Origin: Desulfobacula sp.
GTDB taxonomy: Bacteria; Desulfobacterota; Desulfobacteria; Desulfobacterales; Desulfobacteraceae
Reading direction: 5' to 3'
Assembly: GCA_023139225.1 (NCBI GenBank)
Contig: JAGLNZ010000527.1
Span: 1 to 7,223, forward strand
Length of the DNA: 7,223 bases
In this document: in pieces, positions 1 to 6,177 of the stretch
How the letters are laid out: every line of letters starts with the position of its first letter
How positions within the stretch are numbered: position 1 is the stretch's first letter
Made by a program: the position numbers and the translations under genes
Notes under the pieces: generated by a model
Databases searched by the model: none
Told to the model about the DNA's origin: nothing
The model's input: only the letters and a program-made list of their open reading frames with translations

Positions 1-672
1 TCAGATGTAAATGAATTAAAGAAAAAATTTTTGTCCAAAGGCGGGATGGAAAAAGATATTAAAGGATATGAGGTTTCCACCTGCTTTGGGGGTGAAGGAT
101 GCCCGAACACGGCAAATTCTTGCACCCTGCTTGCAAAAGATATTGAAACAATTATTGAAAAAGAAAATATTTTTTCTTTTTTAAAAGAGAATGTTAAAGG
201 GGGCTTAAAGTTCCATCACGAATTCAGGGTTGTGCTTTCCGATTGCCCCAATGCCTGTTCCAGACCCCAGATCGTGGATATCGGTATCATTGGAGCTGTC
301 CTTCCGGGAATTTTTGATGAAGCCTGTACCCTTTGCAATGCCTGTGTGGAGGTTTGTGAAGAAAATGCCATTACACTGGATGAAGAAAATAGTAAGCCTT
401 TGATTAATTATGATCAATGCCTGATGTGTGCCAAATGCATAAGTGCCTGTCCCACCGGAACCATACGAAAGAAAGAAAAAGGGTTTAGGGTGATGCTGGG
501 CGGAAGATTGGGGCGTCACCCCAGGCTTGCCATGGAAGTTGCAGGGCTCTATACCTCTGAAGAGGTCTTAAGTATTGTTAAAAAGTCCCTGAGTTTTTAT
601 AAAGAAAATTCAAAAGACGGGCAGCGATTTTCCCATATTCTCTCCTCAGTGGATCAAATTTTTTCTATATGA
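1..672 (+). CDS. Sulfite-reductase-like siroheme/[4Fe-4S] protein with dicluster ferredoxin domain (5'-partial)
   Basis: The frame is open from base 1 through the TTG at 31 to the TGA at 670-672, with no stop upstream, so the gene very probably starts outside the window. A TTG or ATG start at 31 or 46 would cut into the domain. Numbering from base 31, Cys18-x5-Cys24 and Cys72-x3-Cys76 (in SDCPNAC) form the siroheme-[4Fe-4S] signature of the nitrite/sulfite reductase half-domain. Two CxxCxxCxxxC ferredoxin motifs follow (Cys99/102/105/109 and Cys130/133/136/140), the second ending in CP. The tail MLGGRLGRHPRLA is typical of anaerobic sulfite reductase subunit C (AsrC) and related dissimilatory proteins. 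All cluster ligands are intact. It is probably a cytoplasmic redox protein that binds siroheme or only Fe-S clusters. Actual sulfite reductase activity is not demonstrable, because family members include uncharacterised electron carriers. The 3' end overlaps the convergent ATPase gene by 8 bp. Confidence 0.85.
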   Translation, partial: SDVNELKKKFLSKGGMEKDIKGYEVSTCFGGEGCPNTANSCTLLAKDIETIIEKENIFSFLKENVKGGLKFHHEFRVVLSDCPNACSRPQIVDIGIIGAVLPGIFDEACTLCNACVEVCEENAITLDEENSKPLINYDQCLMCAKCISACPTGTIRKKEKGFRVMLGGRLGRHPRLAMEVAGLYTSEEVLSIVKKSLSFYKENSKDGQRFSHILSSVDQIFSI

Positions 673-1840
673 GTGCCATCAGGAATTTTGATGCAGGAAT
701 TACATGGGCATTGTTTTTTTTATCCATGTAATGCTGTTGTTCCTCCATGGTAACCATAAATCTTTGCTGAACGTTAAGCCGGTCTCCAAAATAGCTTAAA
801 GGCCTGTGAGGCCCTGGTTTAAGTTTGCATTCCACCATGAACCAGGGTGTTTTGTTCCAGGTGACAAGGAAATCAACTTCACGGCTTTCACGATCCCGTA
901 AATATCTTAGTTCTGTTTTCAGGCCATAAACATAATAATAAAAATCACAAAATTTCAACAAATGCGAGGCCACCATGTTTTCAAACCGTGGGCCCTTATT
1001 TCCAACTTGTGACCAATCCCATAAATAATACTTGGATTCTTTTTTAATGGCCCGCTCAAGCCTGGAATGAAACGGCATCACACGGAAACAAAAATAATTA
1101 CGACAGAGCAGGTCCATCCAGTTAATAATGGTTTTCGGACTTGTCTGGACATCCTGGGAAAGAGAAGCAAGGGAAAGGGGAGATGCAACTCTTTCGGGGA
1201 TGAGCGCTCCCAAGAGCTCAACCTGGGAGAGGAATCGTACCTTTTCGGCATCGCGGATATCTTCCCTGAATATTCTTTCAAATCGTTCATTCTGCCATCG
1301 TAAAAGCGTTCGTTCTTTTCCTTCAAGTAATGGTTCCGGGAATCCGCCAAACTTAAAGAGATCTTTGATATCTTCGCCTTTTTCAGGAAAGACAAGGGCA
1401 TGACAATACTTTGGCATTTTCGTGTTTGTAAGAAAGTGATTGTTAAGTTCTTTCAGCGAGAAAGGGTGCAGAACGTGGTAATGATATCTTCCAAGCAGAG
1501 AGTCGCCGGATGTCCTGAAAATATTGAGTTTGGATGAGCCGGTTACAATGATTTTTTCCCGGTTGCTTCGGGTATCCCAGATCCCTTTTATCAGGTTCTT
1601 CCACTGGTCATATTTATGTATTTCATCAAACACAAGGCATGTTGAATCCGGCGGCCATTGCTGCCGGGTTATTTTAAGCCGATGCTTTGGGCTGTCCCAG
1701 TTCAGGTATGCGTGGTGGGTTTCATTTTCTGCAATCGTACGGGCCAGTGTGGTTTTTCCTACTTGCCTGGGGCCCCCTAAAAACACCATTTTCTTTTTAA
1801 GATCATCGCTCAGAAATTTTCTTAGATATCTTATTTTCAT
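665..1840 (-). CDS. AAA+ ATPase with C-terminal DUF4143 / PD-(D/E)xK-like domain
   Basis: This 391-residue protein has normal full length for the AAA/DUF4143 family, whose cellular role is unknown. Walker A is GGPRQVGKTT (residues 22-31), Walker B is LVFDEIHK (69-76, with D72 and E73), a sensor-like VTGSSKL sits at 99-105, and R118 in LLGRYHYH is the arginine that usually follows. The family motif GGFPEP is at 165-170. A helix-turn-helix-like stretch (about 222-250, containing TSPKTIINWMDLL) precedes the C-terminal part. There E287, D323 (REVDFLV) and E337-x-K339 (ECK) match the restriction-endonuclease-like fold these proteins carry, so nuclease activity is possible but unproven. The ATG at 1838-1840 is chosen because homologous N-termini begin just before the Walker A strand. 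No Shine-Dalgarno precedes it, and a promoter-like pair ends 6 nt upstream, suggesting a leaderless mRNA. The gene is transcribed against its neighbours and looks like an accessory insertion. Alternatives are a toxin- or transposition-associated ATPase; this is undecided. Confidence 0.9.
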   Translation of the reverse strand: MKIRYLRKFLSDDLKKKMVFLGGPRQVGKTTLARTIAENETHHAYLNWDSPKHRLKITRQQWPPDSTCLVFDEIHKYDQWKNLIKGIWDTRSNREKIIVTGSSKLNIFRTSGDSLLGRYHYHVLHPFSLKELNNHFLTNTKMPKYCHALVFPEKGEDIKDLFKFGGFPEPLLEGKERTLLRWQNERFERIFREDIRDAEKVRFLSQVELLGALIPERVASPLSLASLSQDVQTSPKTIINWMDLLCRNYFCFRVMPFHSRLERAIKKESKYYLWDWSQVGNKGPRFENMVASHLLKFCDFYYYVYGLKTELRYLRDRESREVDFLVTWNKTPWFMVECKLKPGPHRPLSYFGDRLNVQQRFMVTMEEQQHYMDKKNNAHVIPASKFLMALI

Positions 1841-1841
1841 A

Positions 1842-1905
1842 TGACAAAAATAACCTAATGGTAAAAATTGTCAATACTTTTTTTACCATTAGGTTGTTTT
1901 TGTCA
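1842..1905. repeat. 26-bp-arm inverted repeat abutting the ATPase start codon
   Basis: The arms are 1842-1867 and 1880-1905, with a 12-nt loop (1868-1879). They match at 25 of 26 positions. The only difference (T1851 opposite G1896) would be a G-U pair in plus-strand RNA. Each arm carries an ACC-N4-GGT element (1853-1862 and 1885-1894) whose centres are 32 bp apart, about three helical turns, and the outer ends read TGACA/TGTCA. The left arm ends one base before the ATPase ATG. This fits an operator bound by a multimer, or the end of a mobile cassette. No flanking target duplication is visible. A cruciform or RNA hairpin role cannot be excluded. Confidence 0.85.
1847..1874 (-). promoter_or_regulatory. 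Predicted sigma70-type promoter of the ATPase gene, leaderless
   Basis: On the minus strand a perfect -35 TTGACA (1874-1869) is followed by a 16-bp spacer and a -10 TATTTT (1852-1847, 4 of 6 to consensus). The A of the ATG is 7 nt past the -10, where transcription would be expected to begin. The mRNA would then start at or next to the start codon, matching the missing ribosome binding site. The -35 lies in the loop of the inverted repeat, while the spacer and -10 lie in one arm, so a protein bound to the repeat would block or modulate this promoter. This is inferred from sequence alone. Confidence 0.5.
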
Positions 1906-1960
1906 GGAAACACCATATTTTTGTAAGAAATTTACCTACATAAGAATCAGAAATCCTCCA

Positions 1961-1980
1961 ATTGATTCATTGACTTTATA
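1961..1980 (+). promoter_or_regulatory. Candidate regulator site upstream of the TAXI operon (copy 1 of shared 20-bp motif)
   Basis: The sequence ATTGATTCATTGACTTTATA matches the one at 5021-5040, in front of marR, at 17 of 20 positions. It consists of two tandem ATTGAYTY octamers and contains the near-dyad TGATTCA. A -10-like TATATT (1977-1982) overlaps its 3' end, at the same offset as GATAAT in the other copy. It lies about 65 bp before the binding-protein ATG. It is probably an operator or activator site for the MarR-family protein encoded downstream; binding is inferred. Confidence 0.45.
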
Positions 1981-2016
1981 TTTGTTAACCTTCTAAACGG
2001 TAAAAAAAGAATTTTT

Positions 2017-2026
2017 TGTTATAACA
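2017..2026. promoter_or_regulatory. 10-bp perfect palindrome in the TAXI operon leader
   Basis: TGTTATAACA is perfectly self-complementary and ends 8 nt before the Shine-Dalgarno of the binding-protein gene. It could be a second protein-binding site, or simply an AT-rich -10-like region (TATAAC at 2020-2025), although no good -35 is placed for it. A 10-bp palindrome in AT-rich DNA can occur by chance. Confidence 0.25.
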
Positions 2027-2034
2027 CCAAACTC

Positions 2035-2040
2035 AGGAGG
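2035..2040 (+). promoter_or_regulatory. Ribosome binding site of the TAXI binding-protein gene
   Basis: AGGAGG, a perfect Shine-Dalgarno, sits 5 nt before the ATG at 2046. It fixes that start and predicts strong translation, as expected for an abundant periplasmic binding protein. Confidence 0.9.
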
Positions 2041-2045
2041 ATCGT

Positions 2046-3008
2046 ATGAAAAGTAAGCATTTATTAATTATTGGTTTTATCGCAGTACTCACCATGGCCT
2101 TTTGCCAGTCAGCTTTTGCAAAAGACAGAATCGTATACGGTGGCGGACCTGCCGGTGGTACATTCCAGGTGGTTGCGAATGCCATCCAGGTGTATGACCC
2201 CATAAAAGAGGTTGCAGAGTTTAAAGTACAGGCACAGTCATCAGCAGGCTCTGTGGAAAATTTAAGAAAAACAAATTCCGGCAGGCAGCAGATGAGTGTT
2301 GTTTATTCAGGTCATGTTTATCTGGGTCGAAATGGTATGATGAAAAACGATACCAAAAAGTATGAAGATGTCTTGGCGGTTGCATGGCTCTATGGTGCGC
2401 CGGCCCAATTGGTCACCCGGGCGGATTCCGGAATTAAAAGCATAAAAGACCTGGTGGGCAAAAAAGTGGGTGTTGGTAATGCCGGTTCCGGTGCATTTGC
2501 AAACTGTGAACTCTTTTTCTCTCACCTGGGTGTATGGGATAAAGTAGAAAGAAATGCAATGGGATACAATGATGCCGCACAGGCATTTGGAAACAACCAA
2601 TTGGATGCTTTCTGGCTGTTTACTGCTTTCCCGAGCGGTGCAGTTATCATGGCGGCACAGACCAATGATATCGCCCTTGTAAACCTTGATGCAGATGCCA
2701 AGGCAAGCGGATTTTATGATAAATTTCCGTATTTTTCAAAACTTTCCGTCCCTGCTAATACCTATAAGGGTGTAGATTATGAATCTCCTTCTTTTCAGGA
2801 TTCCGCCCTTTGGGTTGCAAATTCAAAAGTATCTGCAGATGTTGTATATAAAATGCTTTCTCTGATCTATACAGATGAAGGCCTGGCCCATATGAAACAA
2901 CAAAAAAAGACGTTTAAGTATATGGCCATTGCAACCGGTGCTGATGGTATTGTAACACCTTTCCATCCGGGAGCTGAAAAATTCTGGAAAGAAAAAGGTT
3001 CTTTATAA
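2046..3008 (+). CDS. TRAP transporter solute-binding subunit, TAXI family
   Basis: This 320-residue periplasmic protein would capture a solute and deliver it to the TRAP permease encoded next. Residues 1-25 form a Sec signal peptide: a Lys-containing n-region, a hydrophobic core at 6-19, and SAFA before Lys26 as a type I cleavage site. Cys20 is not in a proper lipobox. The mature protein opens with the TAXI fold (YGGGPAGGTFQVVANAI) and continues with the family stretches GSVENLRKTNSG, the domain-1 SIKDLVGKKVGVGNAGSG, and a DAFWLFTAFPSGA region. Length is normal for TAXI proteins. The ligand cannot be predicted: known or proposed TAXI ligands include organic acids and amino acids, but most are unassigned. 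The gene has a perfect ribosome binding site and is the first of a two-gene operon with the permease 118 bp downstream. It may be controlled through the motif at 1961-1980. Confidence 0.93.
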   Translation: MKSKHLLIIGFIAVLTMAFCQSAFAKDRIVYGGGPAGGTFQVVANAIQVYDPIKEVAEFKVQAQSSAGSVENLRKTNSGRQQMSVVYSGHVYLGRNGMMKNDTKKYEDVLAVAWLYGAPAQLVTRADSGIKSIKDLVGKKVGVGNAGSGAFANCELFFSHLGVWDKVERNAMGYNDAAQAFGNNQLDAFWLFTAFPSGAVIMAAQTNDIALVNLDADAKASGFYDKFPYFSKLSVPANTYKGVDYESPSFQDSALWVANSKVSADVVYKMLSLIYTDEGLAHMKQQKKTFKYMAIATGADGIVTPFHPGAEKFWKEKGSL

Positions 3009-3040
3009 TAGACGGAAATTAGTTTAGCTGGTATAGATAA

Positions 3041-3083
3041 TTAAAGATACGGGTTTTTAAAAAAAGAAAATCCGTATCTTTAA
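3041..3083 (+). promoter_or_regulatory. Intercistronic stem-loop between binding protein and permease genes
   Basis: Perfect 12-bp arms, TTAAAGATACGG (3041-3052) and its complement (3072-3083), enclose a 19-nt A/T-rich loop. Only a short broken T run follows (TCTTTAAAT), so it is not a classic intrinsic terminator. It may protect the 3' end of the binding-protein message or partly terminate, giving more binding protein than permease, a common arrangement in transporter operons. The rest of the 118-bp spacer shows only the permease ribosome binding site. Confidence 0.65.
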
Positions 3084-3113
3084 ATCGTTACAAATATTTA
3101 ATTCAATCAAGCA

Positions 3114-3120
3114 AAGAAGG
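3114..3120 (+). promoter_or_regulatory. Ribosome binding site deciding the GTG start of the permease
   Basis: AAGAAGG lies 6 nt before the GTG at 3127. The nearby ATG at 3131 is in another frame and stops after three codons, so GTG is the supported start. Confidence 0.75.
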
Positions 3121-3126
3121 CAAACC

Positions 3127-4857
3127 GTGTATGAAAAGCTAAATAGATTTGAAAAAATAGTATTTGATATATGTTCAGTTGTTCTGGTCGTTTTTTACTC
3201 CTATGCTGCGATCCTTCAGCCCATGGCAACTCAGTATCACAGGGGAGTTTATGTCATTATAACTTATTTTCTGGTCTTTCTGGCTTACAAATCAAAATCC
3301 AAAATCATGAGGGTTGTGGATTATCTTCTTATTTTTCTTTCTCTTGTTTCCATCGGCTACTGGATGTTCAATTTTGAAGTAATCAATTACCGAACAGGTG
3401 CAGAAACAACAATAGATATGGTATTTGCCATCATCGGTGTTTTAATCGGCATTGAGCTTGCCAGACGGGTGGTGGGTAATGTTTTTGTTTTTTTAGGTAC
3501 AGCCATGCTGATTTATGGCGTTTACGGATATATGGCACCGGATCTGATTTCCCATGCAGGGGCCCCGTTTACAGAATTGTGTGTCAGTATATTTTATAAG
3601 AGCGACGGGGTATTTGGTATTATGGCCAATGTTCTGGCAACTTATGTGATTTTGTTTGTGCTCTTTGGTGCTTTTTTAGAAAAATGCGGTGCCCAGAAAT
3701 TTTTCATTGACTGGCCCCTTGCTGCGGTGGGTCATAAAATCGGCGGGCCTGCCAAGGTTTCGGTTATTGCCTCGGGACTGTTCGGCTCCATTTCAGGGTC
3801 AGCCATTGCAAATACGGTTTCCACAGGTATGTTCACCATTCCAATGATGAAAAAAGCCGGATTTAGACCCCATGTTGCCGGTGGTATAGAACCTGCCGCT
3901 TCCATTGGCGGAATGTTCATGCCGCCCATTATGGGTGCGGGTGGATTTATCATGGCAGAACTGACAGGTGTGCCCTATTCCAAAATCATGCTTGTGGCCA
4001 TATTTCCAGCTTTGATGTATTTTTTCTCTGTATTTGTCATGGTTCATTATGAAGCCAAAAAATACAATATTGTGGGTGAAAAAACAGAATTTTCAGCCAT
4101 GGAAATTTTTAAAAAACAATGGTTTTATGCCATTCCTCTGATTGGCATTACCATTTTTATGCTCTATGGATTTTCTCCCGGATATTCAGCCATTATAGGC
4201 CTTCTATCCTGTATTGTCATCAGTTATGCCAGAAAAGAAACAAGGATCGGTCCCAAAAGATTTGTCGAGGCGGCAAGAGAAGGGACTGCCAACAGCCTCA
4301 AGATTGGTGCAACCGTCGGTATTATCGGTATTATTATAGGCGTTTTGACTTTTTCCGGCCTGGTGCTTACCTTTGCCGATATTGTGATTGAGCTGGCAGG
4401 TGGGTCGTTATTACTGACTATTCTGCTGATAGCCCTTGCATCACTTGTGCTGGGGATGGGCGTGCCGGTGACTGCCGCCTATCTTATTACCGCAGTGGTT
4501 GCTGTTCCGGCTCTCACCCATCTGGGGGTCAATCAAATTGCAGCTCATATGATTGTTTACTGGTTGTCCCAGGATTCCAATATAACACCGCCGGTCTGCA
4601 TTGCAGCCTTTGCCGGTGCCACCATTGCAAAGGCCAATATGTGGAAAACAGCCTTTACATCATTTAAGTTTGCAAAATTTTTATACCTGGGCCCCATCCT
4701 TTTCGGTTATGTCCCGGGATTTTCTCTTGATGGCAGTTCAACAGACATTGTCAAGGCATTTGTCATGATTCTGTTTGGAACCTGGGCCTATTCATGGTTG
4801 CTCAGTGGTATCTGGATCGGTACTATAAAAGGATTGTTCAAGAAAAATCCGGCATAA
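3127..4857 (+). CDS. TRAP transporter permease, fused small and large subunits (TAXI type, DctQM-like)
   Basis: This 576-residue inner-membrane protein would drive sodium- or proton-coupled uptake of the solute handed over by the upstream binding protein. The first four hydrophobic segments (about 11-30, 40-54, 63-80 and 95-110) correspond to the small DctQ-like part. The remainder, with roughly twelve further hydrophobic stretches to 570, is the DctM-like large part. Diagnostic large-subunit motifs are FGSISGSAIANTVSTG (219-234), FTIPMMKKAG (236-245), EPAASIGGMFMPPIMGAGGF (255-274), LGMGVPVTAAY (442-452) and SQDSNITPPVCIAAFAGA (481-498). The last is typical of a recognised TAXI permease subgroup. 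Length is slightly short for fused TAXI permeases but no domain is missing. It starts at GTG with AAGAAGG 6 nt upstream and ends just before an intrinsic terminator. The fusion of Q and M parts is normal for TAXI systems. Confidence 0.93.
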   Translation: MYEKLNRFEKIVFDICSVVLVVFYSYAAILQPMATQYHRGVYVIITYFLVFLAYKSKSKIMRVVDYLLIFLSLVSIGYWMFNFEVINYRTGAETTIDMVFAIIGVLIGIELARRVVGNVFVFLGTAMLIYGVYGYMAPDLISHAGAPFTELCVSIFYKSDGVFGIMANVLATYVILFVLFGAFLEKCGAQKFFIDWPLAAVGHKIGGPAKVSVIASGLFGSISGSAIANTVSTGMFTIPMMKKAGFRPHVAGGIEPAASIGGMFMPPIMGAGGFIMAELTGVPYSKIMLVAIFPALMYFFSVFVMVHYEAKKYNIVGEKTEFSAMEIFKKQWFYAIPLIGITIFMLYGFSPGYSAIIGLLSCIVISYARKETRIGPKRFVEAAREGTANSLKIGATVGIIGIIIGVLTFSGLVLTFADIVIELAGGSLLLTILLIALASLVLGMGVPVTAAYLITAVVAVPALTHLGVNQIAAHMIVYWLSQDSNITPPVCIAAFAGATIAKANMWKTAFTSFKFAKFLYLGPILFGYVPGFSLDGSSTDIVKAFVMILFGTWAYSWLLSGIWIGTIKGLFKKNPA

Positions 4858-4879
4858 AAAGACTTTTATTAAAAAATTG

Positions 4880-4920
4880 AATCACCCCTGACGCCCTATT
4901 CTTGTCAGGGGTGATTTTTT
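4880..4920 (+). terminator. Rho-independent terminator of the TAXI operon
   Basis: Thirteen-base perfect arms (4880-4892 and 4904-4916), with the GC-rich core CACCCCTGAC, enclose an 11-nt loop and run directly into six T residues (4915-4920), then ATTTT. It sits 22 nt after the permease stop. It should separate the transporter transcript from marR, which therefore needs its own promoter. Confidence 0.93.
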
Positions 4921-5072
4921 ATTTTCTTATTATCGAAAAAATTAGTTGCATCATCAACGATTTTGTACAATATTAGGTTGAAAAGAGTTTAAATAAAGGA
5001 ACAAAATTAAGCGCGATGATATTGACTCATTGATTTGATAATAATTTTAACTTGGAAATAAGAAATAGTTAC
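4921..5072 (+). other. Leader and promoter region of marR
   Basis: This AT-rich, non-coding stretch lies between the transporter terminator and marR. Visible elements are GTTG-N6-CAAC (4945-4958), a -10-like TACAAT (4966-4971) without a convincing -35, and the shared motif at 5021-5040 overlapping a second -10-like GATAAT (5037-5042). Which -10 is used cannot be decided from the sequence. No small gene with a ribosome binding site is apparent. Confidence 0.5.
5021..5040 (+). promoter_or_regulatory. Candidate MarR autoregulatory site (copy 2 of shared 20-bp motif)
   Basis: ATTGACTCATTGATTTGATA differs from the transporter-operon copy (1961-1980) at three positions. It contains the palindrome TGACTCA and the tandem ATTGAYTY repeat, overlaps GATAAT (5037-5042), and ends 32 nt before the marR ATG. 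A site overlapping its own promoter suits negative autoregulation, which is common in the MarR family. Binding is inferred. Confidence 0.45.
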
Positions 5073-5525
5073 ATGGAAACATTTGAGAAAGTCATTGATT
5101 CTTCTATTGCATATTTAGTAGGGCGAACATCCAGATCAATTATTAAACGATTGACTAAAAAATTTACAGATGCCGGGTTTGACGTGAGCTATGAACAATG
5201 GAGCATTCTTGTTCACCTGTATCGAAAAGACGGACAGACCCAGCAGGAACTTTCCAATATTGCGGTAAAAGACAAGGCCGCCATTACAAGACTTTTGAAT
5301 GTTCTGGAAAAAAAGAATGTTGTGTTAAGAATTCCGGACAGGAATGATAAGCGAAGCAAACTTGTTTATCTGACCAATAAAGCCAAAGATTTTAAAGCAG
5401 ATTTGATTGCGGTTGTCGAGGAATTGTTAGAGGAGGCGGAACAGGAGATTCCATCAGCGGAAATAGCCCAGTGCAAAGCGACTTTAAATAAAATTTTTTT
5501 TAACTTTGACCGGCTGAATCGTTAG
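5073..5525 (+). CDS. MarR-family transcriptional regulator
   Basis: This 150-residue winged helix-turn-helix protein is the usual MarR size. Helical dimerisation segments lie at about 1-35 and 105-148. The DNA-binding core is QQELSNIAVKDKAAITRLLNVLEKK in outline (residues 57-81), and the wing carries the family signature DRNDKRSKLVYLT (89-101). MarR proteins bind as dimers to short dyads and usually release DNA when a small ligand binds. The ATG at 5073 is preferred. A TTG at 5052 in the same frame would add seven residues, and neither start has a strong Shine-Dalgarno; GGAAATAAG before the ATG is distant. It lies just after the TAXI operon terminator and shares an upstream 20-bp motif with that operon, so it is the best candidate for its regulator. 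Its 3' end faces the response-regulator gene with 10 bp between stops. Confidence 0.9.
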   Translation: METFEKVIDSSIAYLVGRTSRSIIKRLTKKFTDAGFDVSYEQWSILVHLYRKDGQTQQELSNIAVKDKAAITRLLNVLEKKNVVLRIPDRNDKRSKLVYLTNKAKDFKADLIAVVEELLEEAEQEIPSAEIAQCKATLNKIFFNFDRLNR

Positions 5526-5535
5526 TGGTTTAAAT

Positions 5536-6174
5536 TCACAGCTCAACCAGTTTGTTCTGGATGGCATATCTGGACAACTCGGCATTGTTTCTTAAACTCA
5601 ATTTTTTTAATATTCTTGATCGGTAGGTGTCAACGGTTTTTACACTGATATTATAGGATGTAGCGATTTCCCTGTTTGTCGAGCCCATGGCAAGCTTTCG
5701 TAACACTTGAAGCTCTCTCATGGAAAGCGTTTCTGTGAGGCTCCCACTTTTATTTCCCCGGATAACTCTAAGGGCAAGGGCTTCGCTTGCCTTTTCAGTC
5801 AAATACCGTCCCCCGGAATGAATTTTTTTTACGGCCGCCACAAGTTGTTCAGGAGCAGACTGCTTTGTGACATATCCCAATGCTCCTGCTTCTATGGCCC
5901 TGATAACGTATTGCTCTTCATCATGCATGGTTAAAATAAGGACCGGCACATCAGAGCAATAATTTTTAAGGCGGGTCACAACTTCAAGCCCATCCATCCC
6001 CGGCATGGAAATATCAATAATTGCTACATCGGGTTTTTTATTCATGGCTTCATCCAGGGCAGCTTCCCCGTTTGCCGCTTCGGCAATCACTTCAATTTCA
6101 TTGCTGTCTTCCAGAACTTTTCTTAAGCCTTCCCTGACAATAGCGTGGTCATCTGCAAGAAGTACTTTAATCAT
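5536..6174 (-). CDS. NarL/FixJ-family two-component response regulator
   Basis: This 212-residue cytoplasmic transcription factor is typical in length. The receiver domain (1-120) has the acidic pair D8/D9, phospho-acceptor D54 (in IIDISMPGMDG), T82 and K104, all conserved. A linker leads to a LuxR-type helix-turn-helix (about 146-205) with SMRELQVLRKLAMG, STNREIATSYNISVKTVDTY and SRILKKL, the standard recognition-helix region. Phosphorylation by the kinase encoded immediately upstream should promote dimerisation and DNA binding. The ATG (6174-6172) is preceded by AAAGGA on the minus strand (6186-6181) with 6-nt spacing. That ribosome site lies inside the last two sense codons of the kinase gene, and the stop of the kinase is 3 nt before this start, so the two are translationally coupled. 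Target genes are not identifiable here. Confidence 0.95.
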   Translation of the reverse strand: MIKVLLADDHAIVREGLRKVLEDSNEIEVIAEAANGEAALDEAMNKKPDVAIIDISMPGMDGLEVVTRLKNYCSDVPVLILTMHDEEQYVIRAIEAGALGYVTKQSAPEQLVAAVKKIHSGGRYLTEKASEALALRVIRGNKSGSLTETLSMRELQVLRKLAMGSTNREIATSYNISVKTVDTYRSRILKKLSLRNNAELSRYAIQNKLVEL

Positions 6175-6177
6175 GGA

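Noticed and set aside
205..519. Antisense open frame (about 104 codons) over the iron-sulfur gene.
   Set aside because: It is the complement of a strongly conserved cysteine-motif gene, has no recognisable domain and no ribosome site.
699..732. Dyad with 9-bp arms (ATTACATGG / CCATGTAAT) and a T-rich loop just past the iron-sulfur gene stop, considered as its terminator.
   Set aside because: It lies inside the ATPase coding sequence, is AT-rich, and has the T run in the loop rather than after the stem, so it is not a convincing terminator on either strand.
1067..1844. Plus-strand open frames within the ATPase gene.
   Set aside because: They overlap a full-length, motif-complete ATPase on the other strand and encode low-complexity, unrecognisable peptides.
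1842..1905. The inverted repeat as a complete MITE.
   Set aside because: No target-site duplication flanks it and there is only one copy in the window. Its position over a promoter fits an operator at least as well.
1888..4980. ATTAGGTTG found both in the inverted repeat (1888-1896) and before marR (4972-4980), considered as a repeat pair.
   Set aside because: Only nine bases match, the flanks differ, and such a match is expected by chance in AT-rich spacers.
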